From Gemmatales bacterium (GTDB taxonomy: Bacteria; Planctomycetota; Planctomycetia; Gemmatales; HRBIN36), in NCBI GenBank assembly GCA_025060195.1, contig JANXCQ010000011.1, positions 1-64,000 of the forward strand: DNA of 64,000 nucleotides, read 5' to 3'. Within the stretch, counting starts at the first letter, position 1; each line of letters starts with the position of its first letter. The notes beneath the pieces are model-generated. The model worked only from the letters and a program-made list of their open reading frames with translations. It had not been told where the DNA came from and did not search any database. Positions 26,934 through 36,511 of the stretch are shown piece after piece. A program made the position numbers and the translations under genes.

Positions 26934-27312
26934 GCGTAGCATGCAAGGCGGAGTTGCTCCCATAATGGGACTAAATCGCTGACCTTGGAATGGGGACGGT
27001 CATACTTGAGTCAAAATATTACGACCGGAAGCGGCCCGATAATGGGTGCCCGGCTGAGGCTTAGATATTTGGGACTGCTTCTGGCTCGGCGTCTTGCAGA
27101 CGGCTTCCCCATCGCTTACCATGAAAAGCTAGCATCGGATGGTGGTGCTCGAAACAGGTATTTGGTGAAATGATAAACCCGGGTGTATCGCGGGCCTTTG
27201 CGCTGACGTGAGCTGTTTTGAGGGGTTATCGGAGCGAAGGTGAAAGTTGCCGACCTTTGGTGGCTCGACATCCATGTTCACGTCAGTAGGATGCTAGAGC
27301 TGAGGAAGCTCC
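26934..27312. other. intergenic region with possible structured leader
   Basis: This 379-base gap has no gene I can support (a 62-codon frame at 26985-27173 shows no family motif). The 3' part holds the nested inverted repeats described separately at 27203-27286. The first ~260 bases show nothing. Confidence 0.35.
27203..27286 (+). promoter_or_regulatory. candidate structured 5' leader of the OYE-family gene
   Basis: A 9-bp perfect inverted repeat, CTGACGTGA (27203-27211) and TCACGTCAG (27278-27286), encloses an inner two-part stem: GAGC (27232-27235) with GCTC (27263-27266), and AAGGT (27237-27241) with ACCTT (27253-27257). It ends 26 bases before the start codon of the oxidoreductase gene, a position typical of a cis-acting RNA. 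It matches no riboswitch class I know. Confidence 0.35.
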
Positions 27313-28734
27313 ATGGCCCGTTATTTTCACTTTCACACTGCCGAACAATTGCAACAAACTGCGGCGCGCCTAGGGATTGACATAACGCTGCAAGAGGACC
27401 TCTCCCCCCTTTGGCAACCAATTACGATTGGGCCTTATCGTGTGGGCAACCGTTTATGCATTCAGCCGATGGAAGGTTGTGATGGTAGCTTGGACGGAGC
27501 GCCGGAGGAACTGACACTGCGGCGCTATCAGCGTTTCGGAGCGGGTGGCGCGAAACTGATTTGGGGCGAAGCGACCGCAGTTCTTCCCGAGGGACGAGCC
27601 AATCCCCGACAACTGTGGCTGGCGCCGCATAATGCGTCGAGCTTTGAAAAGTTGCTTGTCGTTTGCCGTCAAGCACACCGTCGAGTCTGGGGGGACGATG
27701 CCGACTTACTCGTGGGATTGCAACTGACTCATTCAGGCCGATACGCCCATTTCCGCCCCTTGTTGGCCATGCACGATCCGCTCCTGGATCCGCTGACTTT
27801 CGACCGCAGCACGGGCCGGTTTGTAGATCACCATTATCCCTTGCTGAGCGACGGCGACTTGCGTCGCATTGCCGACGCTTTCGTGGCCACGGCCCGATTG
27901 GCTTGGCAGATCGGCTTTCAGTTTGTGGATGTGAAACAATGCCATCGCTATCTGCTCAACGAACTGTTAGCAGCCCGGCTCCGTTCTGGGCCGTATGGCG
28001 GCTGCTTGGAAAATCGCACAAGGTTGGCGCGCGAGATTATCCAAGGTATCCGCCGGGAAGTGCCCGGTTTGCTGATTTTCACGCGACTCAATGTGTTCGA
28101 TGGTGTGCCTTTTCGCGTACCTCCGGGCCGACCCGAGGCACCCGGGGAGCCTTGGCCGTTTACGACACCTGTCTTATCGGCTTGGGGCACCAATCCGGAG
28201 AATCCTCTCGAGCCCGACCTCACTGAGCCATTGTTATGGATTGCTGAGATGCGACAGCTCGGTGTGGATGTGGTCAACGTCAGCATGGGAAACCCCTATG
28301 CCTCGCCCCATCTGACGCGGCCTTTCGAGTATCCTCCGCCTGATGGCTATGAACCGCCCGAGCATCCGCTCATGGGAGTAGCGCGACATTTCCAGCTTAC
28401 TGAGAAGGTGCAGCGTAGCTTTCCTGAGTTGGTCGTCGTTGGCAGTGGCTACAGTTATCTACAGGAATTCGCTTTTCACGCAGCCGCCGCTAACCTGGCG
28501 CGTCGGCGTGTCAGTATCGTGGGAATCGGTCGAGCTGCGCTGGCCCAACCCGACTTTGTCTATCAGCTACGCCAACACGGGCGCTTGGAACGCCGCCGTG
28601 TCTGCCGTACTTTCAGTTATTGCACGGCACTGATGCGTTCTAAGCATCATCCCCTAGGGCAGTTTCCCACGGGATGTCCACCTTTCGACAAAGAGGTCTA
28701 TGGCCCGATCTGGCAGCAGGCCCAACGTAGATAG
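27313..28734 (+). CDS. NADH:flavin oxidoreductase, Old Yellow Enzyme family
   Basis: A 473-residue FMN-binding TIM-barrel reductase. Family segments are LWQPITIGPYRVGNRLCIQP, YQRFGAGGAKLIWGEATAV, VGLQLTHSGRYAHF, FVDVKQCHRYLLNELLAARL, RSGPYGGCLENRTRLAREII and the phosphate-binding VGIGRAALAQPDFVYQ. After the barrel, a Cys-containing end (CRTFSYCTALMR ... PTGCPPF) recalls the iron-sulfur region of the longer dienoyl-CoA reductase-type members, but the C-terminal FAD/NAD domain is absent. The substrate is unknown. A second-domain loss or independent short form are both possible. A possible structured leader lies just upstream. Confidence 0.87.
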   Translation: MARYFHFHTAEQLQQTAARLGIDITLQEDLSPLWQPITIGPYRVGNRLCIQPMEGCDGSLDGAPEELTLRRYQRFGAGGAKLIWGEATAVLPEGRANPRQLWLAPHNASSFEKLLVVCRQAHRRVWGDDADLLVGLQLTHSGRYAHFRPLLAMHDPLLDPLTFDRSTGRFVDHHYPLLSDGDLRRIADAFVATARLAWQIGFQFVDVKQCHRYLLNELLAARLRSGPYGGCLENRTRLAREIIQGIRREVPGLLIFTRLNVFDGVPFRVPPGRPEAPGEPWPFTTPVLSAWGTNPENPLEPDLTEPLLWIAEMRQLGVDVVNVSMGNPYASPHLTRPFEYPPPDGYEPPEHPLMGVARHFQLTEKVQRSFPELVVVGSGYSYLQEFAFHAAAANLARRRVSIVGIGRAALAQPDFVYQLRQHGRLERRRVCRTFSYCTALMRSKHHPLGQFPTGCPPFDKEVYGPIWQQAQRR

Positions 28735-28842
28735 CCTTTGTCGTGCGCCAGCTCGCTCCTCATTTGGGCCAGCGTGTTCCGCGCAGGGCTCATGTTTTTC
28801 AGGCGGACAAGTTTGACCTGTTGCTTGAGTTAGGCCCCAGAG

Positions 28843-29751
28843 TCACGACACGAACTGTTCCAGGAAACGTCGGCTTTGGCGTAGGGCGCGGATACGATCA
28901 GTTAACGAACCTTCGAACGCGCGGTCTTCTACTTCCACACACACGGGGCCTTGATAGCCCACATCGTTTAGCGCGGCAAAGAACCGACCCCAGTTCACGT
29001 CGCCTAGGCCCGGCAGTTTTGGCGTATGCCAACCCAAACCGAGTACGCCCACGTCCTGAAGTTTTTCCCGGTCGAGGCGAGCGTCCTTGGCGTGAATATG
29101 AACGATACGGGAACCAAATTCGCGGATGCACGGCACTGGATCGATCAGGAGCCAAACCAAGTGCGATGGGTCGAGGTTCAGACCTAAGTGAGGAGATGGA
29201 AACTCGCTAAACAGTTTGCGCCACACTGCTGGTGCCATGGCCAAGTTCTTACCCGCGGGCCATTCGTCATAGGTAAACAGCATGGGACAGTTTTCGATAC
29301 CCAGCTTGATTTGCAGGCGCTCGGCATGAGCGACGATGTCGGGCCAAACTTCCCGTACTCGGGGCCAGTTGTCCTCCAGAGTAAGCCGCCAATCGCGGCC
29401 CAGGAACGTGTTGACCACGGGCACCCCGAGTCGTGCCGCGGCGGTGATGACTTGCTTCAAGTGTTCGACCACGCGCCGACGATGCTCGGCATCGGGGTCG
29501 AGAGGGTTCGGATAATAGCCCAATGCTGAAATACCAACGCCATATTTTTGTAAAAGTTCACGGATGCGTTGCACTTCCTGGTCATCGAGTCGTGTAACAT
29601 CAATATGAGTAACGCCAGCGTAGCGTCGTTCGGCTTTGCCTACGGGCCAACACATCAGTTCAACGCACTGATAGCCCTCGTCGCGGGCAATACGCAGCAC
29701 TTCTTCCAGCGAACAATCGGGCAGAATCGCGCTGACGAATCCCAGTTGCAT
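28843..29751 (-). CDS. sugar phosphate isomerase/epimerase (TIM barrel)
   Basis: A 302-residue xylose-isomerase-like barrel. Marks are the opening LGFVSAILPDCSLEEVLRIA, CVELMCWP, LGVPVVNTFLGRDW, the metal-site Glu in KLGIENCPM, LGLNLDPSHLVW, IVHIHAKDARL and PVCVEVEDRAFEGS. The order of metal ligands (Glu, Asp, His, Glu) is complete. Relatives act on keto-sugars or inositol-like compounds; the substrate is not readable. It converges with the OYE gene across about 108 bases and is unlike the isomerase at 4837-5670 in detail, so it is probably a different subfamily. Confidence 0.88.
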   Translation of the reverse strand: MQLGFVSAILPDCSLEEVLRIARDEGYQCVELMCWPVGKAERRYAGVTHIDVTRLDDQEVQRIRELLQKYGVGISALGYYPNPLDPDAEHRRRVVEHLKQVITAAARLGVPVVNTFLGRDWRLTLEDNWPRVREVWPDIVAHAERLQIKLGIENCPMLFTYDEWPAGKNLAMAPAVWRKLFSEFPSPHLGLNLDPSHLVWLLIDPVPCIREFGSRIVHIHAKDARLDREKLQDVGVLGLGWHTPKLPGLGDVNWGRFFAALNDVGYQGPVCVEVEDRAFEGSLTDRIRALRQSRRFLEQFVS

Positions 29752-29792
29752 GCGTCTTTTCCTCCTGGTGCGTTAAGTCTGTGGGGCTTATT

Positions 29793-31253
29793 TTACAATA
29801 ACGGTGCAAATAGGCGGGAGAGATTTTCCGCCAGACGCGTAGGCCACGACCGTTGGCGAAACTTTGTCATGTCAATTGCTTCACTCTCAGCGAAATCTAA
29901 CTCAAAGCCGCGACGCAGCTCAGCTAGCTCGGCGGGCGAATGAATCACGCAATTGATTTCAAAATTGAGGCGTAAACTGCGGTAGTCCAAATTGACACTG
30001 CCGACATAGCCCCAAGCGTCGTCCACGAGCATCATCTTGGAGTGCATCATCCCGGGCCGATATTCGTAAAACTGGATGCCTTCTTCGAGGAGATCGTCAA
30101 CAAAAGAGCGGCTGGCGTAATGCGTAAGCCAATGGTCGGCAATGCGTGGAAGCAGAACACGTATCTCAACGCCTAAACGGGCCGCTAGGCGCAGGGCGTC
30201 GAGTAGGCCCTGGTCAGGAACGAAATAAGGGGTAGCAATCCACAGGCGTTGGCGTGCTAAGCTGATGGCAGCATAAATTAGCTCACGGTTAGCATTTTTG
30301 AGTTGATCGGGACCACTATCTACAATCTGAACGATCGCCTCCCCTACAGGTTCCACACGGGGGAAATATTTACCACCGCGTAGCCGTTCGCCGCTCGCGA
30401 ATTCCCAGTCCTCCAGGAAGACGGTCTGCAGGCCGGCAACCGCCGGGCCTTCGAGCCGAATATGCTCATCGCGCCATTGACCGAACCGTGGATCCCGACC
30501 GAGATACTCGTCGCCGATATTGATGCCTCCAGTGAACGCAATTCGCCCGTCCACCACGGTGATCTTGCGGTGATTCCGTAAGTTGACCTGCATACGCCGA
30601 CGCAAGGGGTTGATGGTAAGAAACGCTTCACAACGTCCCCCGGCTTTACGCAAGGGGCGAACAAACGAAGTGTGCAGACGAATCGAGCCGACCGCGTCGT
30701 AGAGCAAACGCACCTCGACGCCTTCCTTAGCCTTGGCAATGAGCTTCTGGAGCAACCTGTCCCCTGTTTTGTCCGCGCGAACGATAAAGTACTCCAGATG
30801 GATATGGTGCTGGGCCTGATCGATGGCCTCAAACATTTCCGCGAAGGCCTCGCGTGTGTCGTGGTAAAACCGGACTCGGTTCCCTTTGCTCGGGGGAAAC
30901 GCTCCTAAACGCACGCCCAGATCGCCTAAATTATTCCAAGTCGGCACTAGGTCTTCACTAGCCGCGCTCCGTCGCCAGCGCTCGGGGGCGGGCCGACCGC
31001 GTTTGGGAATTATTCCCCGTAATCGCCGACGTCGGCGAATCGGACGATAGACGTAGTTGTAACCAAACAGGGCGAAGAGCAAAATGCCAATTATCGGCAG
31101 GGCGATCACCGTCAGTGCCCAAGCTATCGCTGCAGGTGAGTCCCGCTTGATAAACACTACCCACGGCACGCCTACCACAATCGAGAAGGCGTGGACTATT
31201 GCCACCACCGAAAAAACCGTAGCTAAAGGATGCGCTGCTACGAACTCGGCCAT
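29793..31253 (-). CDS. cls: cardiolipin synthase (phospholipase D family)
   Basis: A membrane enzyme that joins two phosphatidylglycerols (or a similar pair) into cardiolipin. The 486-residue form starting at 31253 has two N-terminal helices (HPLATVFSVVAIVHAFSIVV and AIAWALTVIALPIIGILLFA), then two HKD motifs: NHRKITVVDGRIAFTGGINI and MHSKMMLVDDAWGYVGSVNL. A TTG start 15 codons upstream is also possible; GGAGG occurs there but is badly spaced for either start. Length and order match bacterial ClsA-type enzymes. Confidence 0.93.
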   Translation of the reverse strand: MAEFVAAHPLATVFSVVAIVHAFSIVVGVPWVVFIKRDSPAAIAWALTVIALPIIGILLFALFGYNYVYRPIRRRRRLRGIIPKRGRPAPERWRRSAASEDLVPTWNNLGDLGVRLGAFPPSKGNRVRFYHDTREAFAEMFEAIDQAQHHIHLEYFIVRADKTGDRLLQKLIAKAKEGVEVRLLYDAVGSIRLHTSFVRPLRKAGGRCEAFLTINPLRRRMQVNLRNHRKITVVDGRIAFTGGINIGDEYLGRDPRFGQWRDEHIRLEGPAVAGLQTVFLEDWEFASGERLRGGKYFPRVEPVGEAIVQIVDSGPDQLKNANRELIYAAISLARQRLWIATPYFVPDQGLLDALRLAARLGVEIRVLLPRIADHWLTHYASRSFVDDLLEEGIQFYEYRPGMMHSKMMLVDDAWGYVGSVNLDYRSLRLNFEINCVIHSPAELAELRRGFELDFAESEAIDMTKFRQRSWPTRLAENLSRLFAPLL

Positions 31254-31474
31254 GGGACTCTTTCCAGCCAGCGAATTGGCACTTACCTCCTCCTGCAATT
31301 CTAGGTAACAATGCTACGCCCAGATGCCACGCCAGGTGCAAGCTGAGCTATGGCGAAATAACCCCGAACTTGCTCGTTGACGTAACTTCCACGGGTGTCT
31401 AGACTATGATTTACCCTACCGACGCTTCTCTCGCCTGAGCATTCACCGACCCCGAAGATTAGTCAGGAGCGCCT

Positions 31475-34400
31475 ATGTTTCGCCTGCGAGAGGTGATGGC
31501 AGTCGTCCTCCTGTTTGGCTCGATGAGTGTCGCTATTTTGCTTCCCCACGGCACTTGCTCCAGCCAAACGGCGCCGCCGAGTTCTCTTCTGGGTACGGAC
31601 CAGAGTCAAGCGCGACAAGATACGCCAGCCGTCCAAAAACGAGAGCGACCTACAATTTCACTGAGCAATCGAACGACGAAGCAGGCGGGCTTGGAGTTCT
31701 TCGAGAAGAAGATTCGGCCTGTATTGGTAACTGAGTGTTATCAGTGCCATTCCGCCCAGGCCGAGAAACTTCGGGGGAAGTTGCGGCTCGATTCCAGGGA
31801 AGCCATGTTACGCGGCGGAGCCAGTGGTGCTCCTGCGGTCGTGCCGGGCAAGGTTGAGGAAAGTTTGCTCATCGCAGCGCTGCGGCACGACGGTCTCGAA
31901 ATGCCGCCCAAGAAAAAATTACCCGCCCAAGTGATTGCCGACTTTGAAGAATGGATTCGGCTCGGTGCCCCGATGCCTGCCGACAAGCCGAATTATGCGA
32001 GCAACCCGACGGAACATGGGAAGCACCATTGGGCGTTTCAACCTCTCCGCACTGTGACCGTTCCCGAAGTACGCGATGCCTCCTGGCCGCGGACGGAAAT
32101 TGATCGTTTCCTCCTGGCCGCGATGGAAGCTAAGGGCGTAAGACCAATCGAAGACGCCGATCGATACACCCTATTACGGCGGGTCTATTACGACTTGATT
32201 GGATTACCTCCGTCGCCTGAAGAGATTGCCGCCTTCGTTGCGGATACATCGCCTCACGCCTGGGAGAAAGTGGTGGACCGCCTACTGGCCTCGCCTCATT
32301 TTGGTGAGCGTTGGGGCAGACATTGGCTCGACGTCGCCCGCTATGCCGACTCGAATGGCAAGGACGAAGACTTCACCTTCTACCATGCCTGGCGTTATCG
32401 GGATTATGTCATCGGCAGCTTTAATTGCGATAAGCCTTACGACCAGTTCGTTCGCGAACAAATCGCAGGGGACTTATTGCCCGCTCCAACGCAGGAACAA
32501 CGCGACGAGATGCTCATCGCCACAGGTTTTCTCACCATTGGCCCGAAAGTCCTCGCCGAGCGCGACAAGGTCAAATTGAAAATGGACGTGGTGGACGAAC
32601 AACTGGACACCATCGGCAAGGCGTTCCTCGGGCTGAGTATCGGCTGCGCCCGTTGCCACGATCACAAGTTCGATCCAATTACTGCGCGGGAATATTACGC
32701 CCTGGCGGGCATCTTCACCAGCACCATAACCCTGGAGGGCATCAAAGGTAACAATGTCGTCATTTCAGGGTGGGTCGAACGGCCCTTGGGAGCCGACGGG
32801 GAAAAGCGCCTTCAGGAGTACCTCGCATTCGGGAAGAGGCTGCAACCGCTGCGCGAGCAATTACAGAAGGCTCAGGCGGAGTTGAAAGCAGCGGAAAACC
32901 AAGCGGGGATGCGATCGATCACTGCGTTATCGGGAATCGTTGTGGACGACACGCAAGCGGAAAAAGTCGGCACCTGGAAAGCCTCGACGTTTGCCCAGCC
33001 TTATGTGGGCCAAGGTTATGTTCATGACGATCGCGCCGACAAGGGAAGCAAGCGCATCATTTACCGAGCCAAGCTGCCGAAAACGGGAGATTATGAGGTA
33101 TTCATTTCCTACACGACAGGCGAAACCCGCGACACCAAGGTGCCGGTAATCGTAAAGCACAGTCGTGGCGAAACAGTCGTGCATGTCAATCAACGTCTGA
33201 AGCCCGATGTGGACGGTTTATTCCACCGCTTGGGAGTGTTTACCTTTGCCGCGGGCGACGGTGCTACCGTAACTATTTCCAACGCGGACACAACGGGGCA
33301 CGTCATTGCCGATGCCGTGCTGCTTCGTCCCGCCGGGGAACTGGCCAAGGACCCAGCCATGCGGGAAATGCTGACCGGTGTGCCCCAGGAAATGGCCCAG
33401 CAACTACGTACGCTGCGTCAACGGGTGCAAAGCCTGGAACAGCAAATTCGCGCGTTAGAACAGCAACGGCCCCAGCCCCCTGATATGTGCATGAGTGTGC
33501 GAGAAGCGGAAAAACCGGGCAACTGTCGCATTCACCTACGCGGCAACCATGAGCAGCTGGGCCCGGAGGTTCCTCGAGGCTTTCTCGAAGTCCTGACTGC
33601 CGGCACGCCTCCGGTTATTCCCCCGGAGCAAAGCGGCCGACTCCAATTAGCGGAGTGGCTTACCTCGCATGCGCGGCCGTTGTTGGCGCGAGTCATGGTT
33701 AATCGCATCTGGCAGCATCTGTTTGGCGAAGGGATAGTGGCCACGGTGGATAATTTCGGTACCACAGGTGCACGCCCCACACATCCCGAATTGCTCGATT
33801 ACCTATCCCAAGAGTTTATCCGCGAAGGTTGGTCGGTAAAGCGATTGATTCGCAAACTTGTCCTTTCCCGTGCCTATCAACTAAGCAGCCGATTACCTGA
33901 GCCCAAGACCCCCGAAGTCATTCGTAACCTCCAAGTTGACCCGGAAAATACGCTCCTTTGGCGCGCACGTGGCCGACGCCTAGAAGCGGAAGTTCTTCGC
34001 GACTCAGTGTTACTCTTCGGTGGACAACTCGACCTGACCCTGGGAGGTTCGACAGTCGGGGAATACTCGGAGTGGGCCGTCGGTCCCAACGCGCGGGCTA
34101 AGCCGGACATCGAGAAAATCCGTCGCCGTAGCGTCTATTTACCCGTGATTCGCAATGAGCTTCCTACATGGTTTCAGGTATTCGATTTTGCCAATGCCGA
34201 CGTGACCACAGGCCAACGGGAAGCCACGAATGTCCCGGCGCAAGCGCTGTTTTTGCTCAATAATCCCTGGGTCATTCAACAGGCGCGCCTCGGAGCGGAA
34301 CGGCTGCTCAGAGAACGGGCAGACGACCGCTCGCGAGTCGAGCTTGCCTATCTGCGCCTTCTGAGCCGACCACCGACCCCTCAGGAATTGCACGAGGCCT

Positions 34401-34531
34401 TGAAATTTCTTCGGGACTTTACACAAGCCGTCGCGCCGCACCTGAAAAAAGATCAAGACCCCCGTATCGAAGCCTGGGCAGCTTGGTGCCATGCGCTTAT
34501 CGCCTGCAGTGAATTCCGTTTCCTGGAATAG
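31475..34531 (+). CDS. PSCyt1/DUF1549/DUF1553 exported protein with inserted beta domain
   Basis: A 1018-residue planctomycete-type exported protein. After a signal peptide (VVLLFGSMSVAILLP) come PSCyt1 with a CYQCHS heme-type motif (C88), DUF1549 (PSCyt2) with FGERWGRHWLDVARYADSNG and a second motif CARCHDHKFDP (C391), an inserted beta-rich domain around residues 490-610 (GSKRIIYRAKLPKTGDYEVF) that looks like the golvesin/xanthan-lyase CBM-like type, a coiled coil near 640-665, and DUF1553 (PSD1) at the C-terminus (LLARVMVNRIWQHLFGEG, TNVPAQALFLLNNPWV). The role is unproven; these are suspected cytochrome-linked enzymes for polysaccharide use. It is followed by its usual DUF1501 partner. Confidence 0.93.
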   Translation: MFRLREVMAVVLLFGSMSVAILLPHGTCSSQTAPPSSLLGTDQSQARQDTPAVQKRERPTISLSNRTTKQAGLEFFEKKIRPVLVTECYQCHSAQAEKLRGKLRLDSREAMLRGGASGAPAVVPGKVEESLLIAALRHDGLEMPPKKKLPAQVIADFEEWIRLGAPMPADKPNYASNPTEHGKHHWAFQPLRTVTVPEVRDASWPRTEIDRFLLAAMEAKGVRPIEDADRYTLLRRVYYDLIGLPPSPEEIAAFVADTSPHAWEKVVDRLLASPHFGERWGRHWLDVARYADSNGKDEDFTFYHAWRYRDYVIGSFNCDKPYDQFVREQIAGDLLPAPTQEQRDEMLIATGFLTIGPKVLAERDKVKLKMDVVDEQLDTIGKAFLGLSIGCARCHDHKFDPITAREYYALAGIFTSTITLEGIKGNNVVISGWVERPLGADGEKRLQEYLAFGKRLQPLREQLQKAQAELKAAENQAGMRSITALSGIVVDDTQAEKVGTWKASTFAQPYVGQGYVHDDRADKGSKRIIYRAKLPKTGDYEVFISYTTGETRDTKVPVIVKHSRGETVVHVNQRLKPDVDGLFHRLGVFTFAAGDGATVTISNADTTGHVIADAVLLRPAGELAKDPAMREMLTGVPQEMAQQLRTLRQRVQSLEQQIRALEQQRPQPPDMCMSVREAEKPGNCRIHLRGNHEQLGPEVPRGFLEVLTAGTPPVIPPEQSGRLQLAEWLTSHARPLLARVMVNRIWQHLFGEGIVATVDNFGTTGARPTHPELLDYLSQEFIREGWSVKRLIRKLVLSRAYQLSSRLPEPKTPEVIRNLQVDPENTLLWRARGRRLEAEVLRDSVLLFGGQLDLTLGGSTVGEYSEWAVGPNARAKPDIEKIRRRSVYLPVIRNELPTWFQVFDFANADVTTGQREATNVPAQALFLLNNPWVIQQARLGAERLLRERADDRSRVELAYLRLLSRPPTPQELHEALKFLRDFTQAVAPHLKKDQDPRIEAWAAWCHALIACSEFRFLE

Positions 34532-34736
34532 CCTACACTCTTCGGCCTGCAAAAGATGACGCCAGAAAGGCCAACTTCAGTACCATGACCGTCGTGCCGG
34601 GGCAAGGGGAGATGGCAGACCCACGCGCAAGCGGAACCGGCTGCCAGAGGAACGCAAGGCTGTCCGATGCTGCTCAAGATTCAGGTGGATATAGGCAACG
34701 GTAGTGACCGAACGACCAGTCGAAGGGAGTGAGCAT

Positions 34737-36116
34737 ATGCTGCTCAGCCGACGGCAATGGTTACGAGAATCGGCGTGCGGATTCGGTTACTTAGCGTTTG
34801 CGGGGTTGGCGGCCCAAGCGGCCAGCGATCATCCATTGGCGCCGAAACCCCCTCATCACCCGCCTAAGGCCAAACGGGTTATTTTCTTGTTCATGCACGG
34901 CGGACCTTCGCATGTGGATACTTTCGACTATAAGCCAAGGCTCCAACAAGATGATGGAAAAGAAGCTCCCCACGACGGGAAAACTTTTCGTGCCCATGTC
35001 GGGCGTAAATTGATGGCCAGCCCCTGGAAGTTCCGCCAGCACGGTGAAAGCGGGCTGTGGATTTCCGAGCTGTTTCCTGAGTTGGCTCGGCACGCCGATG
35101 AATTGTGTGTGATTCGCAGTATGCACACGGACGGTATCAGCCACGGACAGGCGGTGCTCATGTTGCACACGGGCAGCAGCTCGCTCACGCGGCCCTCGAT
35201 GGGAGCGTGGATCGTTTACGGCCTGGGCACGGAAAACAGCAATTTACCCGGCTTCGTCACCATCTGTCCAACTCGAGGCCACGGCGGAGCACAAAACTAC
35301 GGCAGCGCATTTTTACCTGCGGTGTATCAAGGGACGGCCATCGGCAATGCTGATATTCCGGCCAGCGCCGCCCAGATTCGCTTTTTGCACCATCCGCACT
35401 GGCCCAGTTCGGTGCAACGTCGCCAACTGGATTACATTCAACGGCTCAACGAGGCCCATCGTCGTCGCACCGGTGAACCCGATGAAGTTGAGGGAGTCAT
35501 TCAATCGTATGAGTTGGCGTTCCGCATGCAACATGTGGCTCCCGAAATACTCGACATCAGTCGCGAATCGCCGGCTACGCGCAAGTTATACGGCATTGAT
35601 GAAAAGCCCACGGACGATTTCGGTCGGCAATGTTTGATGGCGCGGCGTCTCATCGAAGCAGGCGTACGTTTTGTGCAAGTATCTCACAGCTTCAAGTGGG
35701 ATCAGCACGGCAACCTGAAAGCCGGACACGAACGCAATGCCCGGGAAGTGGATAAACCCATTGCAGCCCTATTGACCGACTTGCGGGAACGCGGATTGCT
35801 CCAGGATACGTTGGTGCTTTGGGGCGGAGAGTTCGGTCGCACGCCCATGGCGGAAGGTAAGGATGGCCGCGACCACAATCCGCAGGGTTTCACCATGTGG
35901 TTGGCCGGGGGCGGGGTCAAGCCGGGTATAGCCTATGGCAGCACCGATGAATACGGCCGATTCGCGGTCGAGAACCCTGTCCACATTCATGACCTGCACG
36001 CCACCATTCTTTGGCTCTTAGGCCTCGACCACGAAAAACTCACTTTCCGCCATGCAGGTCGCGATTTCCGACTCACCGACGTCCACGGCAAGGTCGTCCA
36101 CGACATTATGCGTTGA
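34737..36116 (+). CDS. DUF1501 protein, Tat-exported, partner of the DUF1553 protein
   Basis: A 459-residue DUF1501 protein. The start at 34737 has a GGGAG eight bases upstream and yields a twin-arginine signal, [19 protein letters not shown]. Family segments are [74 protein letters not shown] and [19 protein letters not shown]. It follows the DUF1549/DUF1553 gene by 205 bases on the same strand, the standard planctomycete pairing, implying cooperation in the cell envelope or outside it. It differs clearly from the other DUF1501 copy at 20086-21411. Confidence 0.95.
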   Translation: MLLSRRQWLRESACGFGYLAFAGLAAQAASDHPLAPKPPHHPPKAKRVIFLFMHGGPSHVDTFDYKPRLQQDDGKEAPHDGKTFRAHVGRKLMASPWKFRQHGESGLWISELFPELARHADELCVIRSMHTDGISHGQAVLMLHTGSSSLTRPSMGAWIVYGLGTENSNLPGFVTICPTRGHGGAQNYGSAFLPAVYQGTAIGNADIPASAAQIRFLHHPHWPSSVQRRQLDYIQRLNEAHRRRTGEPDEVEGVIQSYELAFRMQHVAPEILDISRESPATRKLYGIDEKPTDDFGRQCLMARRLIEAGVRFVQVSHSFKWDQHGNLKAGHERNAREVDKPIAALLTDLRERGLLQDTLVLWGGEFGRTPMAEGKDGRDHNPQGFTMWLAGGGVKPGIAYGSTDEYGRFAVENPVHIHDLHATILWLLGLDHEKLTFRHAGRDFRLTDVHGKVVHDIMR

Positions 36117-36511
36117 TCTTTTTCCCGAGCGATGAGACAAATCTAATCGCGAGCAAGTCGCTTGCGGCACACCGTCGCTAAAAAACTAACGAAAAAGCTC
36201 GCTAAGCGCATTTTTTCGACGCTGCCAATGCGGCCGCCAACGAGGTGACCACTCTCCCTTGTTAGCTGATACTCAGTTGCAATAACGAGCTCCTTAGGTT
36301 GCCTTGAGGCATGGATTGTGTGCTGGTAATGCTCCCAGCCCACAATTTGGCGAAGCAATAGCGACATCTTTTTCGAGTATTAGCCATTCTTATTACTCAC
36401 ACTTGACTTGACTGCAAGTTGCGATAGCATGTCAAATGATATTGAGACGCAGTAACAATGATAGACCACCGTTATTTGAGGCAAACCCCGATACAACCAA
36501 GGAGGCAGCAT
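36117..36511. other. intergenic region upstream of DUF1559 gene
   Basis: About 395 bases without a gene. A weak promoter-like pair for the downstream gene is TTGACT at about 36403, followed 16 bases later by TAGCAT. A 5-bp hairpin (GCAAG/CTTGC with a TCG loop) is near 36154. Nothing else is supported. Confidence 0.3.
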
